Assembly: GCA_033439265.1 (NCBI GenBank)
Contig: JAVTVX010000030.1
Span: 5,024,501 to 5,088,500 of the forward strand
Reading direction: 5' to 3'
Length of the DNA stretch: 64,000 nucleotides
DNA from: Dillenia suffruticosa
Taxonomy: Eukaryota; Streptophyta; Magnoliopsida; Dilleniales; Dilleniaceae
Under the pieces are notes generated by a model, which was not told where the DNA came from, did no database searches, and saw only the letters and a list, made by a program, of their open reading frames with translations. Shown piece after piece: positions 13,168 through 25,856 of the stretch (positions are counted from its first letter, which is position 1; each line of letters begins with the position of its first letter). The position numbers and the translations under genes are program-made.

Positions 13168-14073
13168 CACTACAAAAAAACATGGTTTTAGTTACGGATT
13201 TTTGCGATGGAAAAAATTCGTCGCTATTTTGCGACAGATTTAGCGAAGAAAAAGTTTTTCGTCGCTAATTTGTCACAAAATTTACAACGAAAAGGAAGTT
13301 CTGGCTAAATTAGCGACGGACACATCATTCGTAGCAAAATTTGTCGCTAATTAGTGACGAAAAAATTTTCGTGGCTAAATTTGTAACTAATTGGGGACAA
13401 AAAATTTTTTGTTGTAAATTTCGTCACTAAATATGGCAAAATTTTGCCACGGATTTAAAATTCGTCGCAAAATTTAATCTTTTTTAAATAGAATTTTATT
13501 TTTTTATTTTTATTTTTATTTTATTAATATGTAATATTTAAGTTAAAAATTAGTTTAGCGATGGATTTATTTTCCGTCGCTAGATGAAAATCTCAATCCG
13601 TCGCTAGGTTTTTTATATATAATTAAATAAAATATATCCGGTAATTTAGCGACGGATTAAAATCTATCGCTAAATTTAATCTTTTTTTAATTAGAATTTT
13701 ATTTTATTTTTATTTCATTTTAATAATTTCAGCGACGGATTCGAAATCCGTCGTTGAATTTTATATTCTTTTAATTTTAATTTTATTTTATTTTTTTTTA
13801 TTTTATTAATTTATATTAACAAATCATATTATTATTTTATAATATTTTAATTTACATTTTATTTTATTATATTATATTTCATTTTTTAGTAGAATAATGT
13901 TATTTAATTATTAAAAAAACCATATATTTTATTTTATTTAAATTATATATATTTTTTAATTAATTAATTAATTAATTTTTTTTTGTTTGATTTAATATTT
14001 TTTATTATTATATAGGTAATTTTATTTTATTTGTATTATTTTATTCAATAATATAAATTTTTTAATTAAATAT
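13168..14073 (+). mobile_element. CACTA element left end, inserted in the TNP2 pseudogene
   Basis: Begins CACTACAAAAAAACATGG. For about 600 bp it carries dense alternating GCGACGGA / TCCGTCGC-type subterminal repeats, then an AT-rich stretch. The first 250 bp are closely similar to the small element at 32,194-32,488, so the two belong to one family. The right terminus was not found; the sequence passes into GC-rich LTR copy 2 near 14,074, so this element is interrupted or truncated there. Confidence 0.
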
Positions 14074-16242
14074 TAATGCCTACGCGGACGCCGGCGCATG
14101 CACTCACGGGCGCCTACCTGCCTGGGCGCCCGCGCCCTGCACGCGCCTGCCTCGGCTCCCGCGCGTGCCTGCCTGTGCACCTAGGCAGGCGCGGGGGCGC
14201 CCAAGTAGGCAGGCGCGGGCGCCCGCGCCCACTACAACCCGCGGCCTATTGCGGCCCGTGCACCCATTGTCGACCCACGAGCCCATTGCGGCCAGCAAGC
14301 CGGGCTGAGAGCCCGCGAGCCCACCAGCGGGCCAGCCCGCTAGCCCGCCAACCCACCGGCCGCGAGCCCGTGACGGCCCGCGAGCCCACGATCAGCTGTT
14401 CCTTTCGAGTGCTCACCTGCATTTTCTGTACTGCAGGTAACGACTATAATTAGTTGAAATTCTAAGATTTGGTGTTAGAAATTTAGTTGTTGCTAATATA
14501 TTTGAAATTTGAAAATATTACAGGTTTTAGACCAACCCGATGGGCGAACGACAGCTAGGTCTGAAACCCGAGGAACCCTAGGTGAGATAAATGCGCCCAC
14601 TTCGAAGTTTGAATAAATTTTGTTGATAAAATCCCTTATTAGGGTTTTAATTGATATAAAATTTGACGATTTGATTAGATCTGTCTTTTGGTGACTCGTT
14701 GAAAAATAGGGAGTGACCACCCTCCCTAGATATGTGAGTGGAACTCTAATCTCTTGTATAAAAAAGTAAAACGTGTTTTCTACCGTATTTTCGATAAAAC
14801 ATGCTTTTGATGTGCATTGATCTGACGTATGATATTGAATTTCAAAACTGTTTTGTGATTATTGGAGTGTCTTGAAATATATTTACGATGACTATGCATC
14901 CATGGTTTAAAATGAAAACAAAACTTGTGTCATTACTTGAAAATTGATAAATTTTCTTTTCTATTGTTGCATTAATATACTGTTTTGAAATGATTTGATG
15001 AAACGTATTGGCACGCAGATTTGAAATGCTTTGATGAACTATGTGGGTCGGATGCCCACTAGTTATGCGATGATATGATTTTACTTGTAGGACGTTGTGC
15101 CCTGAGATGTTGTGCCCTTGTGATACTATGGGACGTTGTGCCTTTTGTGATATTATGATGATTCCGTAGCTACGAAGAGCGTTTGTAGAGGCACGGATTG
15201 CCCGGATACACTTCTACAGGAGGTATCCGCAAACATCATTTATTCTAAAGGCTATAGGCGCGATCGGTTGAACCCACGTAGGGGGAGGACGTGTGTGACG
15301 CCACCGTCTAGCACCGGGCGGGGTTCTATACACGTTGATGAGTTAGCCCCAGCGAACTCATGGCCAACGTCTGGGTAGAGAGCGTTTTAAAGTCTATGCA
15401 TAATAAAACCCCCGGTGCGCCTGTTCTTGGTCACGGTTGACCTTTGCCAGGATCATTTTTTGGCTCACTCTAATATTACTTGATTTTAAATGGATACATA
15501 TATACTTGTTATCATGTGATTGATTAAATGATTTCAAATTGCTAAACATATCATGTTTTGCTGTAAAATGTAAATTTTTGTTTCAAATGATATTATTTGA
15601 CACTTCAATTGTTTACCCATACTATTTATGCTTTATATTATCCCCCTCACTCACTTAGTATCTTCCCATGATACTCATCCCTCTCTTTTCCCTCCTCAGA
15701 CAGGTTTATTGTGATAGAGCGACGTTACAGTCTCTAGAGCGGAGTTGGTATTTCTGACGGTGAGATTTACTTCTAATTTAGTTTCGACCTTGCGAGATTT
15801 TGACATTGAGGTCCGTAGTTGGCCATGTACTTATTTTGGGATGACTGTATAATTTAACTCTCATATTTCATTTGTATTGAGCCGATTGTACATATTTAAA
15901 TGTTACTTAGGAAAATTATTGTATATAAGATAAAAGTTAGATCCGCTCGGTGTGGCGGCTGTTCATACTCTAGTTGGGCATAACAGTAGAGGTCTGTGGT
16001 TAGGACTGCTAGAAAATTGTAGCCTTGCGTTGTTCTGGATGCTAGCGGTGGTGTTTGTTAATTTTAAAGAGGCCGGGATGACCATTTGTTTACAGTACAG
16101 GTTGATTTTGATAATACAGATTTAATTGTATACGGGAAATTTTCGATTTATGGGGAGATTTTGTTCGATTTTCTGTAAAAATACAGTCAGCATCCAGGGG
16201 TAACGGACGGCTGTTTACGATCCCGGTTTGGAGCGTGACAAT
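14074..16242 (+). mobile_element. Gypsy-type LTR (copy 2), plus orientation, 5' part missing
   Basis: Homologous to 1-2760 read on the opposite strand. It has a GC-rich repeat island (14,076-14,400), AACCCTAGGTGAG (about 14,573), AGGGAGTGACCACCCTCCCT (14,709-14,728), repeated GTTGTGCC words (15,090-15,150), a CCGTAGCTACG-like block (15,165-15,180), and a closing segment with TTTTCTGTAAAAATA and GGAGCGTGACA at 16,242. The first 380 bp or so of the LTR present in copy 1 are absent. No internal retrotransposon genes adjoin it. Confidence 0.
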
Positions 16243-16700
16243 AGAAGTCAACTATCATCATCACCACTTGTCTCCATTCCAGAAGGTAATATTTTCATAT
16301 ATAACCATTCTTTACAATGTCATCCTATAATTATATTTATTTCACTGTTAGTTTTTATGAATAAATTGACATGAAAATTTATGCATAGTGCTTAGTTTTT
16401 AGAATTATACTAGGATTGTCCCTTCAAATTGTGATTGTAACATTTTTTGTGATTAATTTTTGGTTTGAGCCTCTCAAAAGACATAAAGTTGTGCGACACG
16501 TAATCTTTTTCCATTTTTTAGGTCTTATATGTATCCATCATTCTACTTATAGATCAATGAATCAATCATTCTTGCATATTAATATAACCTTTATTACATT
16601 TATATTATTTTTTGTAATTTCTTTATTTTATATTATAGTAATACAAATTTACATCATTTTAAAAAATCGTCACTATTGATATTATGTGGTAATAATTTAC
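16243..16700. other. AT-rich DNA after LTR copy 2
   Basis: No gene is recognised. This should be the continuation of whatever the LTR was inserted into, but neither TNP2 coding sequence nor GCGACGG repeats resume here. Confidence 0.
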
Positions 16701-17630
16701 CTATAACTTGTTATAATCGATGATTAAATACAGTAATTTTCCTAACACTTACGATAACTGACAAATTAATGACATTAATTTTTTCTAATACTTGTGGTAA
16801 TTAGTAATAAAAAACAATAACATTTTTTAACATTTGTGATAACCGATAGTATAAAGTAGTAATTTATATTAACACATGTGGTAATCCACGATAAACTACA
16901 GTAACTTTTCCTAACGTTGTTTTTAACTAAGCAATAAGCTTTTCTAACACTTGTGATAACTGATAAAAAAAGACAATAACATTTCTTAATATTTATGATA
17001 ACTAACGATACAAAACAGTAATTTATAGTAATACATGTGGTAACTAATGATAAAAGACAGTAGCATTTCCTAACATTTATTGTAATCGACGATAAAAGAT
17101 AGTAATATTTTTTGACATGTGGTAATTGATGACAAATGACAGTATCATTTCTTAACAATTGTGATAACCGACGATAAGACATAATAATTTTTTTTTAACA
17201 TTTGTGGTAATCGATAATAAAAGACAATTTGATGATAAATAACAGTAATATTTCTTAACAATTTAGTAACCAATGATAAAAAGTAATAATTTTTTCTAAT
17301 ATTTCTGCTAATTGATGATAAAAGACAGTAATATTTTTTAACATTTGTGGTAACTAAGATAAAAGATAGTAATATTTCCTAACATATGATAATTACGATA
17401 AAAGATAGTAATTTCCACCAATACTTTTCAAATCATCAATAAAATATAGTGACATTTCCTAATACGTGTGGTAACTGATAATAAAATGATTAACTTTTAC
17501 CAACGCTTTTTTAAAATAACAATAAAAGATAAAAACTTTTCCTAACATTTGTGTTAACCAATAATAAAAATCAGTAACCTTTCCTAATATATATGACAAT
17601 TGACGATAAAACATTTTTTACACATGCTTT
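16701..17630. repeat. Degenerate tandem array, unit about 50-60 bp
   Basis: At least fifteen loose units built from (A/T)CATTTGTGATAACCGA, GATAAAAGACAGTAATATTT and TCCTAAC. The array lies just inside a candidate CACTA right terminus (17,795-17,804) and shares words with the array at 4.8-5.96 kb. The open minus-strand frame over 16,775-17,182 is a by-product of the repeat. Confidence 0.
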
Positions 17631-17804
17631 TCTAACCCTCACTCAGGACATGCTCTAACGGCGATCAAAATCAACGGGTTTGATCTATCTCAACTGATAT
17701 ATAGTCTACTAAAGGTTCATCTGTTAGAGAAGGTTTTGTCAACGATTTTAGTGGATTTTGCAAATGGTTTTCATCCATTTGGATAGGGCATTTGTTTTGT
17801 AGTG

Positions 17805-19130
17805 TACCCCTAAGGCACCGTTGTGCTGCCCAAGATAGTTGAGTTTCACTATCAATGGTTGGGCTTGATTGTTCTTGCTCATGTCTTGACTGCACCATAA
17901 CTTCGCCCTTTAAACTATCCTTGAGCAATTTGAACTTTGATAGTAATATTTATCGGTTCTACATCAATCTCCCACACTTATGCAAAACTCAACCTCAAAT
18001 TCAATGCGAAATCTAGATATCGCATGCTTGTATAATGCAATACCATACCAAGATCCAATAGCTTTAGCTTCACTCAATTACGTCAGGTAGTTCTTCAAAC
18101 CAAACCAAACCAAACACTCAAGTGTCTAAAGGTCAACATGTCCCCCCTTTGTTTCCCAGCCAATTATCCTTAAACTTCTTATACAACTCTTTTGGTACAA
18201 AAATTTGAAACTCCATTGCCAGAACCTTCTCTTTGTGATAAACCATACCTATGAGAGCAAGAATTGTGACTAGTTAGCTCTAACATCATGAACAACTGCC
18301 ACCATGGTCTTCCCTAAGACCTCCAAAACCTTAATCTCTTCATTATTGTGTCATTCCCAATTTTACCTATTGGAGATAGGTTTGTTCCATAGACAAATTA
18401 CTCAACCGACTTGAGTGGAGAACCGATATTAATGTGTTCGTTGGATCTTCATGAATGGAAAAACTTACAAAACACCTGCCACAAGTTGTTTGACGAATGA
18501 AGTTTTGATACTTAAGTTAAAAAGAGTAATAAATGAAAGAATAGATTGAAAAGAGCTATGGTTTTTGCCCCGTATATCCTTTGTATAATGTGTATATGGA
18601 ATGTTTCTCTTATAGGTTATCTTTGTTCAGTATATATAGCATATATATACCTTACAAGTCTCTTACTTAGGGGTGTAAAAACCCTAATTATCTTATGGAG
18701 AAATCATTATAGATCTTTCGAGATTATAGGATAATTTAGGGTGAGATCATTAGAGATTTTCCGAGATTATAGAGATTATAATCAAATATCTTTAAAAGAT
18801 TTAAAATCTTACAAAATTAAGGAAAATTCAAATTGTCATAAAAATTTCCTTCTTTATCGAGTGAGATTACAGGAGATTCATATCTCATACGATCATGATC
18901 TTGATTCATTTGGTATAGACATTACTCTGTAGTTGCTTAGTGGAAAATCAATCAGTTATAGTCGAGAGATTTAACCAAGAGATCTTAACCTTGATAGTGG
19001 CTCAGTGATTTACCCAAGAGAGTTCAATCAAGCACTTGCTCCATCGTCTCATATGTTTATCAAGTGGTCGCTTGGTAGTCTATGGGCTTTGCAATTGTGG
19101 TCTAATAGACTCGATAGTCTCTAAGTTTTA
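17805..19130. other. Intergenic DNA, no supported gene
   Basis: Moderately complex sequence at 17,930-18,480 might be remnant coding DNA on the minus strand, but no family was recognised and no long frame survives. From 18,500 to 19,130 there are short imperfect repeats with AGAGATT and GATTATAG. Confidence 0.
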
Positions 19131-19539
19131 AAGTTATAGGCTGTTGGGCCCTGTACCATCATTACCCATACACAATACTTGATGTCCCAACAACTAAATT
19201 GTAGATCCCAATATTTTGTTGACATCATCCTCATCAACTTTGAACTGATATTATTTTAGCCATCCTTTTCAGTGTCATAAGTTCCAGGATCTTCAAATTT
19301 GAAAACTCTTTCCAAATGATTTTACTAGATCCCAATATTTTATAATGTTATTGCCAATAATATCTGCTTTTATTCAGCCAATCTTTTACTATTACTATGT
19401 AATACCTATTTAAAGGTGTGTTTGGAACTTCAATGTTGAAATCAATTAGTCTTCCAAAGTTTTCAGTTCAGTGTTCCATTCTTTCTGCTCTTTTATATAT
19501 GTTCCTTTTTATCACATATCTGCTATGCCAAACAAAATT

Positions 19540-19553
19540 TGGTATTGGAGCTT
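19540..19553 (+). other. Copia primer-binding site (initiator Met tRNA type)
   Basis: TGGTATTGGAGCTT begins five bases after the 5' LTR end at 19,534. It resembles the TGGTATCAGAGC site complementary to initiator methionine tRNA that plant copia elements use, with two changes in the core. Confidence 0.
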
Positions 19554-19851
19554 GATTCTCTTGTCATGTGGTTACAGCTATTGAGGAGTCCAAGAACTCA
19601 GCACCATACTTATTTGATAAAATGATGGAATCTTTGCAATCTTATGAGACAAGGTTAAACAGAACAGATTTGAAAGAATGAAGAAAAAGCCTTCATGTGA
19701 AAGGTAAGGGGTCCAATCCAAAAATAAGAAAAAGAAACCAGCTAATATATGACGTGCCTGACATGGAAGAGGGGGCCATGGAAGAGGACGAGTTGATGAG
19801 TGCACGGGTCAAACACAGCCAATTGAAAGGCAAAGAAGTAGAAGTGGCATG

Positions 19852-19899
19852 CAATGTCACTACTGCAAGCAGTTTGGGCATGTGAAAGCTGAATATTAG
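19852..19899 (+). pseudogene. Copia gag zinc knuckle remnant
   Basis: Translates to QCHYCKQFGHVKAEY followed by a stop. This is the CX2CX4HX4C nucleocapsid knuckle with the last Cys replaced by Tyr. The surrounding gag frame is short and shifted. Confidence 0.
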
Positions 19900-20426
19900 A
19901 AGAGAGAAAAACAAGCAAGTTATGCAGAATAACATCGAACAGTATTTGGCTTCTGGACAGTGGGTGCCCTAATCACATGACATGGCTAGTCATTTTTCAA
20001 GGAGCTTGATGAGTTATACGAGATCAAGGTGAGGCTTGGAAATGACAAACAAATGCAAACAAATGCAAGTAGAAGGCAAAGGTACTCTCGTTGTGTATAA
20101 TGGTCATGGCAATGTAGAGCTCTACAATGTCTATTTTATTTATAGTTTATCTCAAAACTTATTAAGTGTTAGGTAGCTTATTGCTAGTGGATTTTCAATT
20201 TTATTTGATAATGTCTCGTGTGATAGAGATAAAAATTCAGATGAGGTTATTATTGATAATAGAATGATATCAAACAAATTATTCCCACTTGAAATTTCTA
20301 TATTCATGCTCTTGTAGTCAAAGAAAGCAATTAGCCTAGAGTATGGCACTTACGGTTTGGGCATTTGAATATCAAAGGTCTGAAATTGTAGACTAAAAAG
20401 GAAATGGTGTTGAATTGAGTATTTAG

Positions 20427-20980
20427 ATGTATGTGAAGGTGCATATATGGGAAATAATGTATAACGTCATTTCCTTAGGAAAGTCTAGAAGGGCGTCCAG
20501 TTGTCTTGAGATTGTACATGCTGACTTGTGTGGCCCCATGCAAACAAAATCATCCGGTGGGAGTAAATATGTTCTGTTGCTCATAGATGATTATAGCCTC
20601 ATGAGTTGGGTCTATTTTCTACAATTCAAATCACAAGCATTCCAGATCTTCAAGTTCATGGCATTTGTTGAGAAACAAAGTGAAAGATGTATCAAGATGC
20701 TTCGGACTGATAGAGGAGGTGAATCTTTATCTCATGAATTTATTCAGTTTTGTGAAAAGCAGGGATTGCATAGAGAGTCGACTGCTTAATACACATCAGA
20801 GCAAACAAGTGCTGCAGAAAGAAGGAACTCAGTTGTTGAGATGGCTAGAAACTTGTTGAAGGCAAAGGGTCTACCAAATAATTTTTGGGCAGAAAGAGTT
20901 GCTACTGCTGTCTACGTGTTGGATTTATAACCAAGGGCTGTTGTAGACAAAACGTCATACAAGGCTTGGTGCGGCAGGAA
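20427..20980 (+). pseudogene. Copia integrase remnant
   Basis: The frame from 20,427 has EIVHADLCGPM, YVLLLIDDYS and MLRTDRGGES, the catalytic-core pattern of copia integrases (the D of HADLCGP and the D of RTDRGGE). A stop at 20,787-20,789 interrupts it. The downstream matches SEQTSAAERRN (conserved E of the DDE triad expected in this segment) and NFWAERVATAVYVL continue to about 20,930 in the same general reading. Confidence 0.
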
Positions 20981-21519
20981 ACTTTAGGCAAGCCACTTAA
21001 AAATATTTAGTTATACTACCTATGCTTTGATTAATTTTCATAATCATGACAAACTTGATGAAAGTTAGAGAAGTGCATTTTTGTTGGTTATTGCTTGCAA
21101 TATAAAGTATATAGGCTGTGTAATCCAGTTAGTGGCAAAGTGATTGTTAGCAGAAATATTATTTCTAATGAAGAGGAAAGTTAGACTCTGCATGAGAATA
21201 TATATAGATGGTGTTCAATTTGAAATTCCAATTCAAAATAAAACTCCACAAACTGCAGTATAACCACATTCTTCTTCAAGTTCTACTCCAACAATGTCAC
21301 CAAACTCATCTTCTTCAAGTATTAGCAATAGAAACGTATCATTATCTGAAACTCCTCCCAAAAAATTCAGATCAATAACGGAGATCTAAGAGGCTACACT
21401 AGCCTTGTTTACAGCTGATCCAAAAACCTTTGATGAAGCAATGAAGAAAGAAGAATGGAAAAGCGAGATGAAATTGCAGCAAGACAAAGAAAAAGAACTT
21501 GAGAGTTGATGGACTTGCC

Positions 21520-22260
21520 CAATGGAAAGAATGCAATTGGTCCAAAATGGGTGTTCAAAATAAAGTACCATTCACAAGGATTCGTTCAGAAGCACAAGGT
21601 TCAGCTAGCTCCAAATAGATAGTCACAACAACAATATATCGACTTTGAAGAGACATTTTCTCCCGTTCGTAAGAACTTTTTTGGTATTAGCTACACAAAT
21701 GTAGCGTCATATGGTATTAGGTTGATAATAAATTGGCTTTTCTAAATGGTAAGTTTCACAAGGCGGTGCATATTACCCGGTCAGAAGGATTCATACAACA
21801 AAGAAGAAAAGGTTTATAGGTTGCATAAAGCACTTTATGGGAACTAGGCTCCACAAGCGTCACATAGCTAAATTTTCTTGATAAGGGTTCTGAAAGAAGT
21901 AAGAATGAACCCATCCTATATGTGAAAATGCAAGGTAAAAGTGATCTTCTCATCATTTGCCTTTATGTGGATGATATGTTCCTCTTATTGATGAATTCAA
22001 AGTTGTATAAAGAAGTCTGACATGTCGGATCTAGGTTAACTGTATTAATTTTTTTGTAATTAGAAGTGATTCAAGTTGAAGATAGGTTCTTATGTAACAA
22101 AAAAAAAATATATATACCATTGATTTACATAAAACATGCTGAATTGCAAGATTGCAGCTACACCAAGGAATTTAAATGAGAAGCTGCAGGCTGATGATGG
22201 TACTGAACCGGTAAATGTAACCCATTTCAGAAGTCTGGGTGGAGGTTTAATTTACTTTAA
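21520..22260 (+). pseudogene. Copia reverse transcriptase and RNase H-side remnant
   Basis: GPKWVFKIKYHSQGFVQKHK (about 21,540-21,600) and FEETFSPV (about 21,645) are reverse transcriptase start motifs. YVDDM at 21,964-21,978 is the copia-type catalytic box. ATPRNLNEKL...FRSLGGGLIYF (about 22,147-22,257) matches the linker before RNase H. The RNase H domain itself is missing: the sequence passes directly into the 3' LTR. Many stops are present. Confidence 0.
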
Positions 22261-22537
22261 CTCATACCTGATCTCGTATCTCAGAAGTTGGTTTTTTAAC
22301 TTCTTGATTTTTTGTTTTATATTATCATGTTATTTCGAATAATCTTTACATTTATTCAGTCAATTTGTTACTATGAAATGCCAATTGAAACGCATGTCCA
22401 GTACTTCAATATTGAAATCAATTAGTCTTCCAAAATTTTGAGTTCAGTACTCTTTTCTGCTCTTTCGTATATCAGTTCTCTGTTTCTTTTTTTTTTTTTC
22501 CTTTTATTTTTTAATTTCATATCTGCTCTTCCCAACA

Positions 22538-23831
22538 GAAAGATGCTGCGCAATCATAGTGACTGAGAGACAGATATGTGACTAAGAAAATAAGGGGCTT
22601 GCTGTTCATATAGGTGCCAACAGGGAAAAGCAATTACAAGGGCCCTGTAATTGCGTCCCCCTCGCGGTTGATCTCTCTCTCTACCTGTAGTTACGTCTGT
22701 GATTCAATTGGTTTCTTTTGTACAAAATGAATAGGTGATGGTCGTGGTGGAGCTCAGAACAGAGCAACTGCTTTCTTGAATTCTGCTCAAGGGAAAGAAA
22801 CATCTTCGAATTCCAGGGGTTCATTTAAAGGACATGTAGACTCAAAATTTTAGGGTTGATTTGATTTTGGGACTGAGAGGAACGACAGCATATGGTGATT
22901 CCATACCCTCCTTGGTCTCTCTCCAACCTCTCCTGACCTTGGCTGTCCAGATCGGAGCCAAATCCGACCTCACCCGCTTCATTTTTCACCTTCAAAATTC
23001 AATTAGACATGTTTGGGTTTTCATTAATGGAATTAACCTTCTCTATCGACTTTTGGATAGGGATTTCATCTCTTTGAAATCCGGTGATGTCCTTGTCTGC
23101 CATAGTACACCATACATTTTAATTTTAAAGAAGAATTTCCTCGTTTATTCTTTTTCGTTTTATTAAGGATAGGTGTGAAATTTGATGTAATGGGCGTAAT
23201 TTTTCAAATGGGGATGCTATGGACCTATTTGTCAAAAGAATATGATACGTAATGTGATGTCTTCCCGTAGAAGTCTAGATGCAAACAATGGTATCTTATA
23301 AACTGCGAGAGAAGTTGGAAAACCCTTGAGGAGATGCAAACAATGGTATTCCAAACTCCTGCCAGAAGGGAAAAAAGGCATAAAGAAAGAGAGAAGGAGA
23401 GATGAGATGAAATCGTTTAATATTAGAGAATCTTGGATTGTTTATATGCGAAGATAGTGTTAATGGTAGAGGAAAATGGAGAGTCTGAATCAAACTTAAT
23501 GGTGATGACCTTAACATCAAAGATGATATTGGATGGTTATAGCTGCTTCACAACCCGCCAATGTTGGAGACACTGTAATGGTCCCTTGAGGGCCAAAGCG
23601 AGAAGGCTGCCCTCTAACACTAACGCTAACCAGGATAGTCTTGATCAGAGAGCAAGCCGTGGGAGAATACGGCTACGCAAGGTCCATGACACATCTTTAT
23701 GATGCACTTCTTGAAATAAATCAATAATGCATTTTTTTTCCACACGCATGCACACACATACATACAAGAATACATACATACATACATACATACATACATA
23801 CATACATACATACATACATACATACATACAT

Positions 23832-23862
<31 letters not shown>

Positions 23863-25856
23863 TATATCAAAACTCTCTATGGTAGGATATTTGCATTAAA
23901 AGTTTTCTACTTTGTTTTATTGAGCAATCAAAAAACAGTGCGGATGGCTAAATTCTACTGGTTCAATTAATGGACACTGTTGATTAAGGTTCGTTTAGTG
24001 GGAATAGTGTTATGTCAACTCCAAAATAAAGATTATTTTACTTTTTCGCAACAAAATTAAGAAAAGGCAAATAAAATTTATACCCAATTCATATATACGG
24101 GTAAATCTATTGTATTATTTATAATTACAGTTTTCTTTTAATATAGAATAATATAAAGATTTTGCCTAACCCCACTAAATCAGAATCATTTGACCACCCA
24201 ACTAGGTTAGTGAACAAAAAATTGAGGATCAGAGAAATTACGGTTGCTATGGGAGGGGTTATGACAAGTAAGCAACAAAAAAGCTAAACCTAGGAAAATC
24301 CAATTAGTGTCATAAAACTTAGGGACAAATGTGATTTTTAGGTTTCATTTCAAAAATCGCATCTTAATCATTAGTCAACAACATCGAAATCCCTACCAAC
24401 ACTTTTGGATTTACACAAAAAAGATGCTTCAAATTGACAGAACTTGATTAATTAAAGTATTAAAAAGTTGCATCATAGGAAATAGCAAGACATAAACTAT
24501 CATAACTTTGTGATAATGACGACAAACAAACTTCAGCCCCAAAATAAATACAAAGTGAAACAAATGAAAAACACCAACAACTTAGTGAAAACAGGATAAA
24601 CATTGTTCATACCCTTGAAAATCAAATCATTCACGTCTAGGATAAGGTGATTTCACAACATAAGAAAATACATGGAGGAGAAATTATTGCATGATTTTGT
24701 AGCTCAAACGATAACACCTGCAGAGAGAGAAAGAGAGAGAGGTATGGATTAGTTCATGATAGAAAAGGAAAAATCAACTTGGTGATTGAAAGGCACGTAT
24801 TTGTAAGCATGCTTTTCCTCTCTTCCTATAGCTAGATGTTGATTAATGACATTATATGAACTTCTCTTTTTCCCAAAATATGTACTAGTTAAAAAATTGG
24901 TTATAGAATTAGATTTGACTTCTTTCTTCTTGGAGTTTTGCCTTTATCTTCAAAAGTTCATGAATTTTTTGGTGGTATACAGCTTGGCACTAGATGAATG
25001 TTTACTCATGAAAAGTGATAGGGAGGATATAGTTTCTTTCTGTCCAATCAGCTTGGCCTAGAGCCAAGAATGCATACACCTACAAGAACATCATGCCTAT
25101 GAAGAAGACATTCATGATCATGGTGGAGCTGTTTCTCGGGTTGATGGTGTTGTCGTGCTGATCAAAAAAGGTCCACAGCTTTCAAAATAACCACAAGAAA
25201 GTAAATATATTTAAATACATCAATTTTTTCTCAAGAATAAAAAACCCAAAACAAAAGTGTCCTTTAAATGCAAAATGCTATCATGTTTTCTCGAAAGGTT
25301 GAAAAAGTCTATTTAATCATCACATAAAAAAAGTAATATTTAGCCATAACTCAAAAGAATTTGGAAGATGGGAGTGAAAGATGGAAAAATTTTAAAAGGG
25401 AACAAGTAGAGAGAGAGCAGGTCTTCTAAAACCAGGATAAGGTGCTCAGTGGCCCTGCATTTTCTTTACCAATACCAATGATTGTATGATTATCAATATG
25501 GGTATCTCAGGTGTCCTTGCAATAGTTAATTAATTGATGTATAAAGCTTCCACAATTTATTCTTTTTCCACAATCATTCGCCTTCATTTTTCACATACGA
25601 ATGGGATATAGGTGGCCATTTGAAGATTTTGCAACATGAAGGACCATGATGGGGCATCCTGTCCTCATGAATATGACTTCAAAAATATGCAAAATATGTT
25701 TGAGGAAAAGGTCAAAAAGTGGTCCTTATCAAAGATGATAAAAAGCCACTAATAAATAAAAAGAAAATAAAATTGGAACTTCTTTTCAAGATGGGAAATA
25801 AATTCAATATATGACCCAAAAAAAGTTAAAAATAGACCACAGTAGAAATATGTACC
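22538..25856. other. Intergenic DNA between copia element and TAC1
   Basis: No gene is supported. A 101-codon plus-strand frame at 22,861-23,166 contains SLVSLQPLLTLAVQIGAK but is not recognised and has no flanking exon signals I can defend. Sequence at 25,030-25,170 could belong to the 3' UTR exon of the minus-strand gene at 25.86 kb, but that was not proven. Confidence 0.
23771..23861. repeat. (CATA)n/(CA)n microsatellite
   Basis: About twenty CATA units run to roughly 23,849 and are followed by a short CA run. The Cys/Met/Tyr/Val-repeat frames read on the minus strand are artefacts of this array. Confidence 0.

Larger units (their letters stand above)
3825..17804. mobile_element. Possible large, decayed, nested CACTA transposon (hypothesis)
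   Basis: The left edge reads TACTACAAAA at 3825 and the right edge TTTTGTAGTG ending at 17,804, which is CACTACAAAA on the other strand. Both edges are followed inward by long degenerate tandem arrays (3.98-5.96 kb and 16.7-17.6 kb) that share words such as GATAACCGATGATA and TGTGGTAA. Between them lies a decayed TNP2-type transposase (11.5-13.17 kb). Terminal CACTA, subterminal arrays and TNP2 are the known layout of En/Spm elements. The flanking trinucleotides are TGC and TAC, so the expected 3-bp target duplication is not intact, and several later insertions sit inside. The exact limits are uncertain. Confidence 0.
19341..22537 (+). mobile_element. Ty1/copia retrotransposon, degenerate, plus strand
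   Basis: LTR remnants flank the element. The 5' piece (about 19,341-19,534) and the 3' piece (about 22,318-22,537) share TTATTCAG, TTGAAATCAATTAGTCTTCC and the ending ATCTGCT...CCAACA-type sequence. A primer-binding site follows the 5' LTR. Gag zinc knuckle, integrase, reverse transcriptase and a short RNase H-side fragment occur in copia order, all broken by stops and frameshifts. The true LTR starts could not be fixed; the 3' LTR seems truncated at its beginning. Confidence 0.

Noticed and set aside
14076..14453. 125-codon plus-strand frame
   Set aside because: Same GC-rich island in the second LTR copy; Arg/Pro/Ala-rich by composition only.
16701..17630. CRISPR-like array of spaced repeats
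   Set aside because: The units are diverged, without constant repeats or unique spacers, and the DNA is from a plant.
22861..23166. 101-codon plus-strand frame with SLVSLQPLLTLAVQIG
   Set aside because: Could be a gene relic, but no family, start context or second exon could be supported.
23626..23863. Cys/Met/Tyr/Val-repeat frames on the minus strand
   Set aside because: Translation of the CATA microsatellite.
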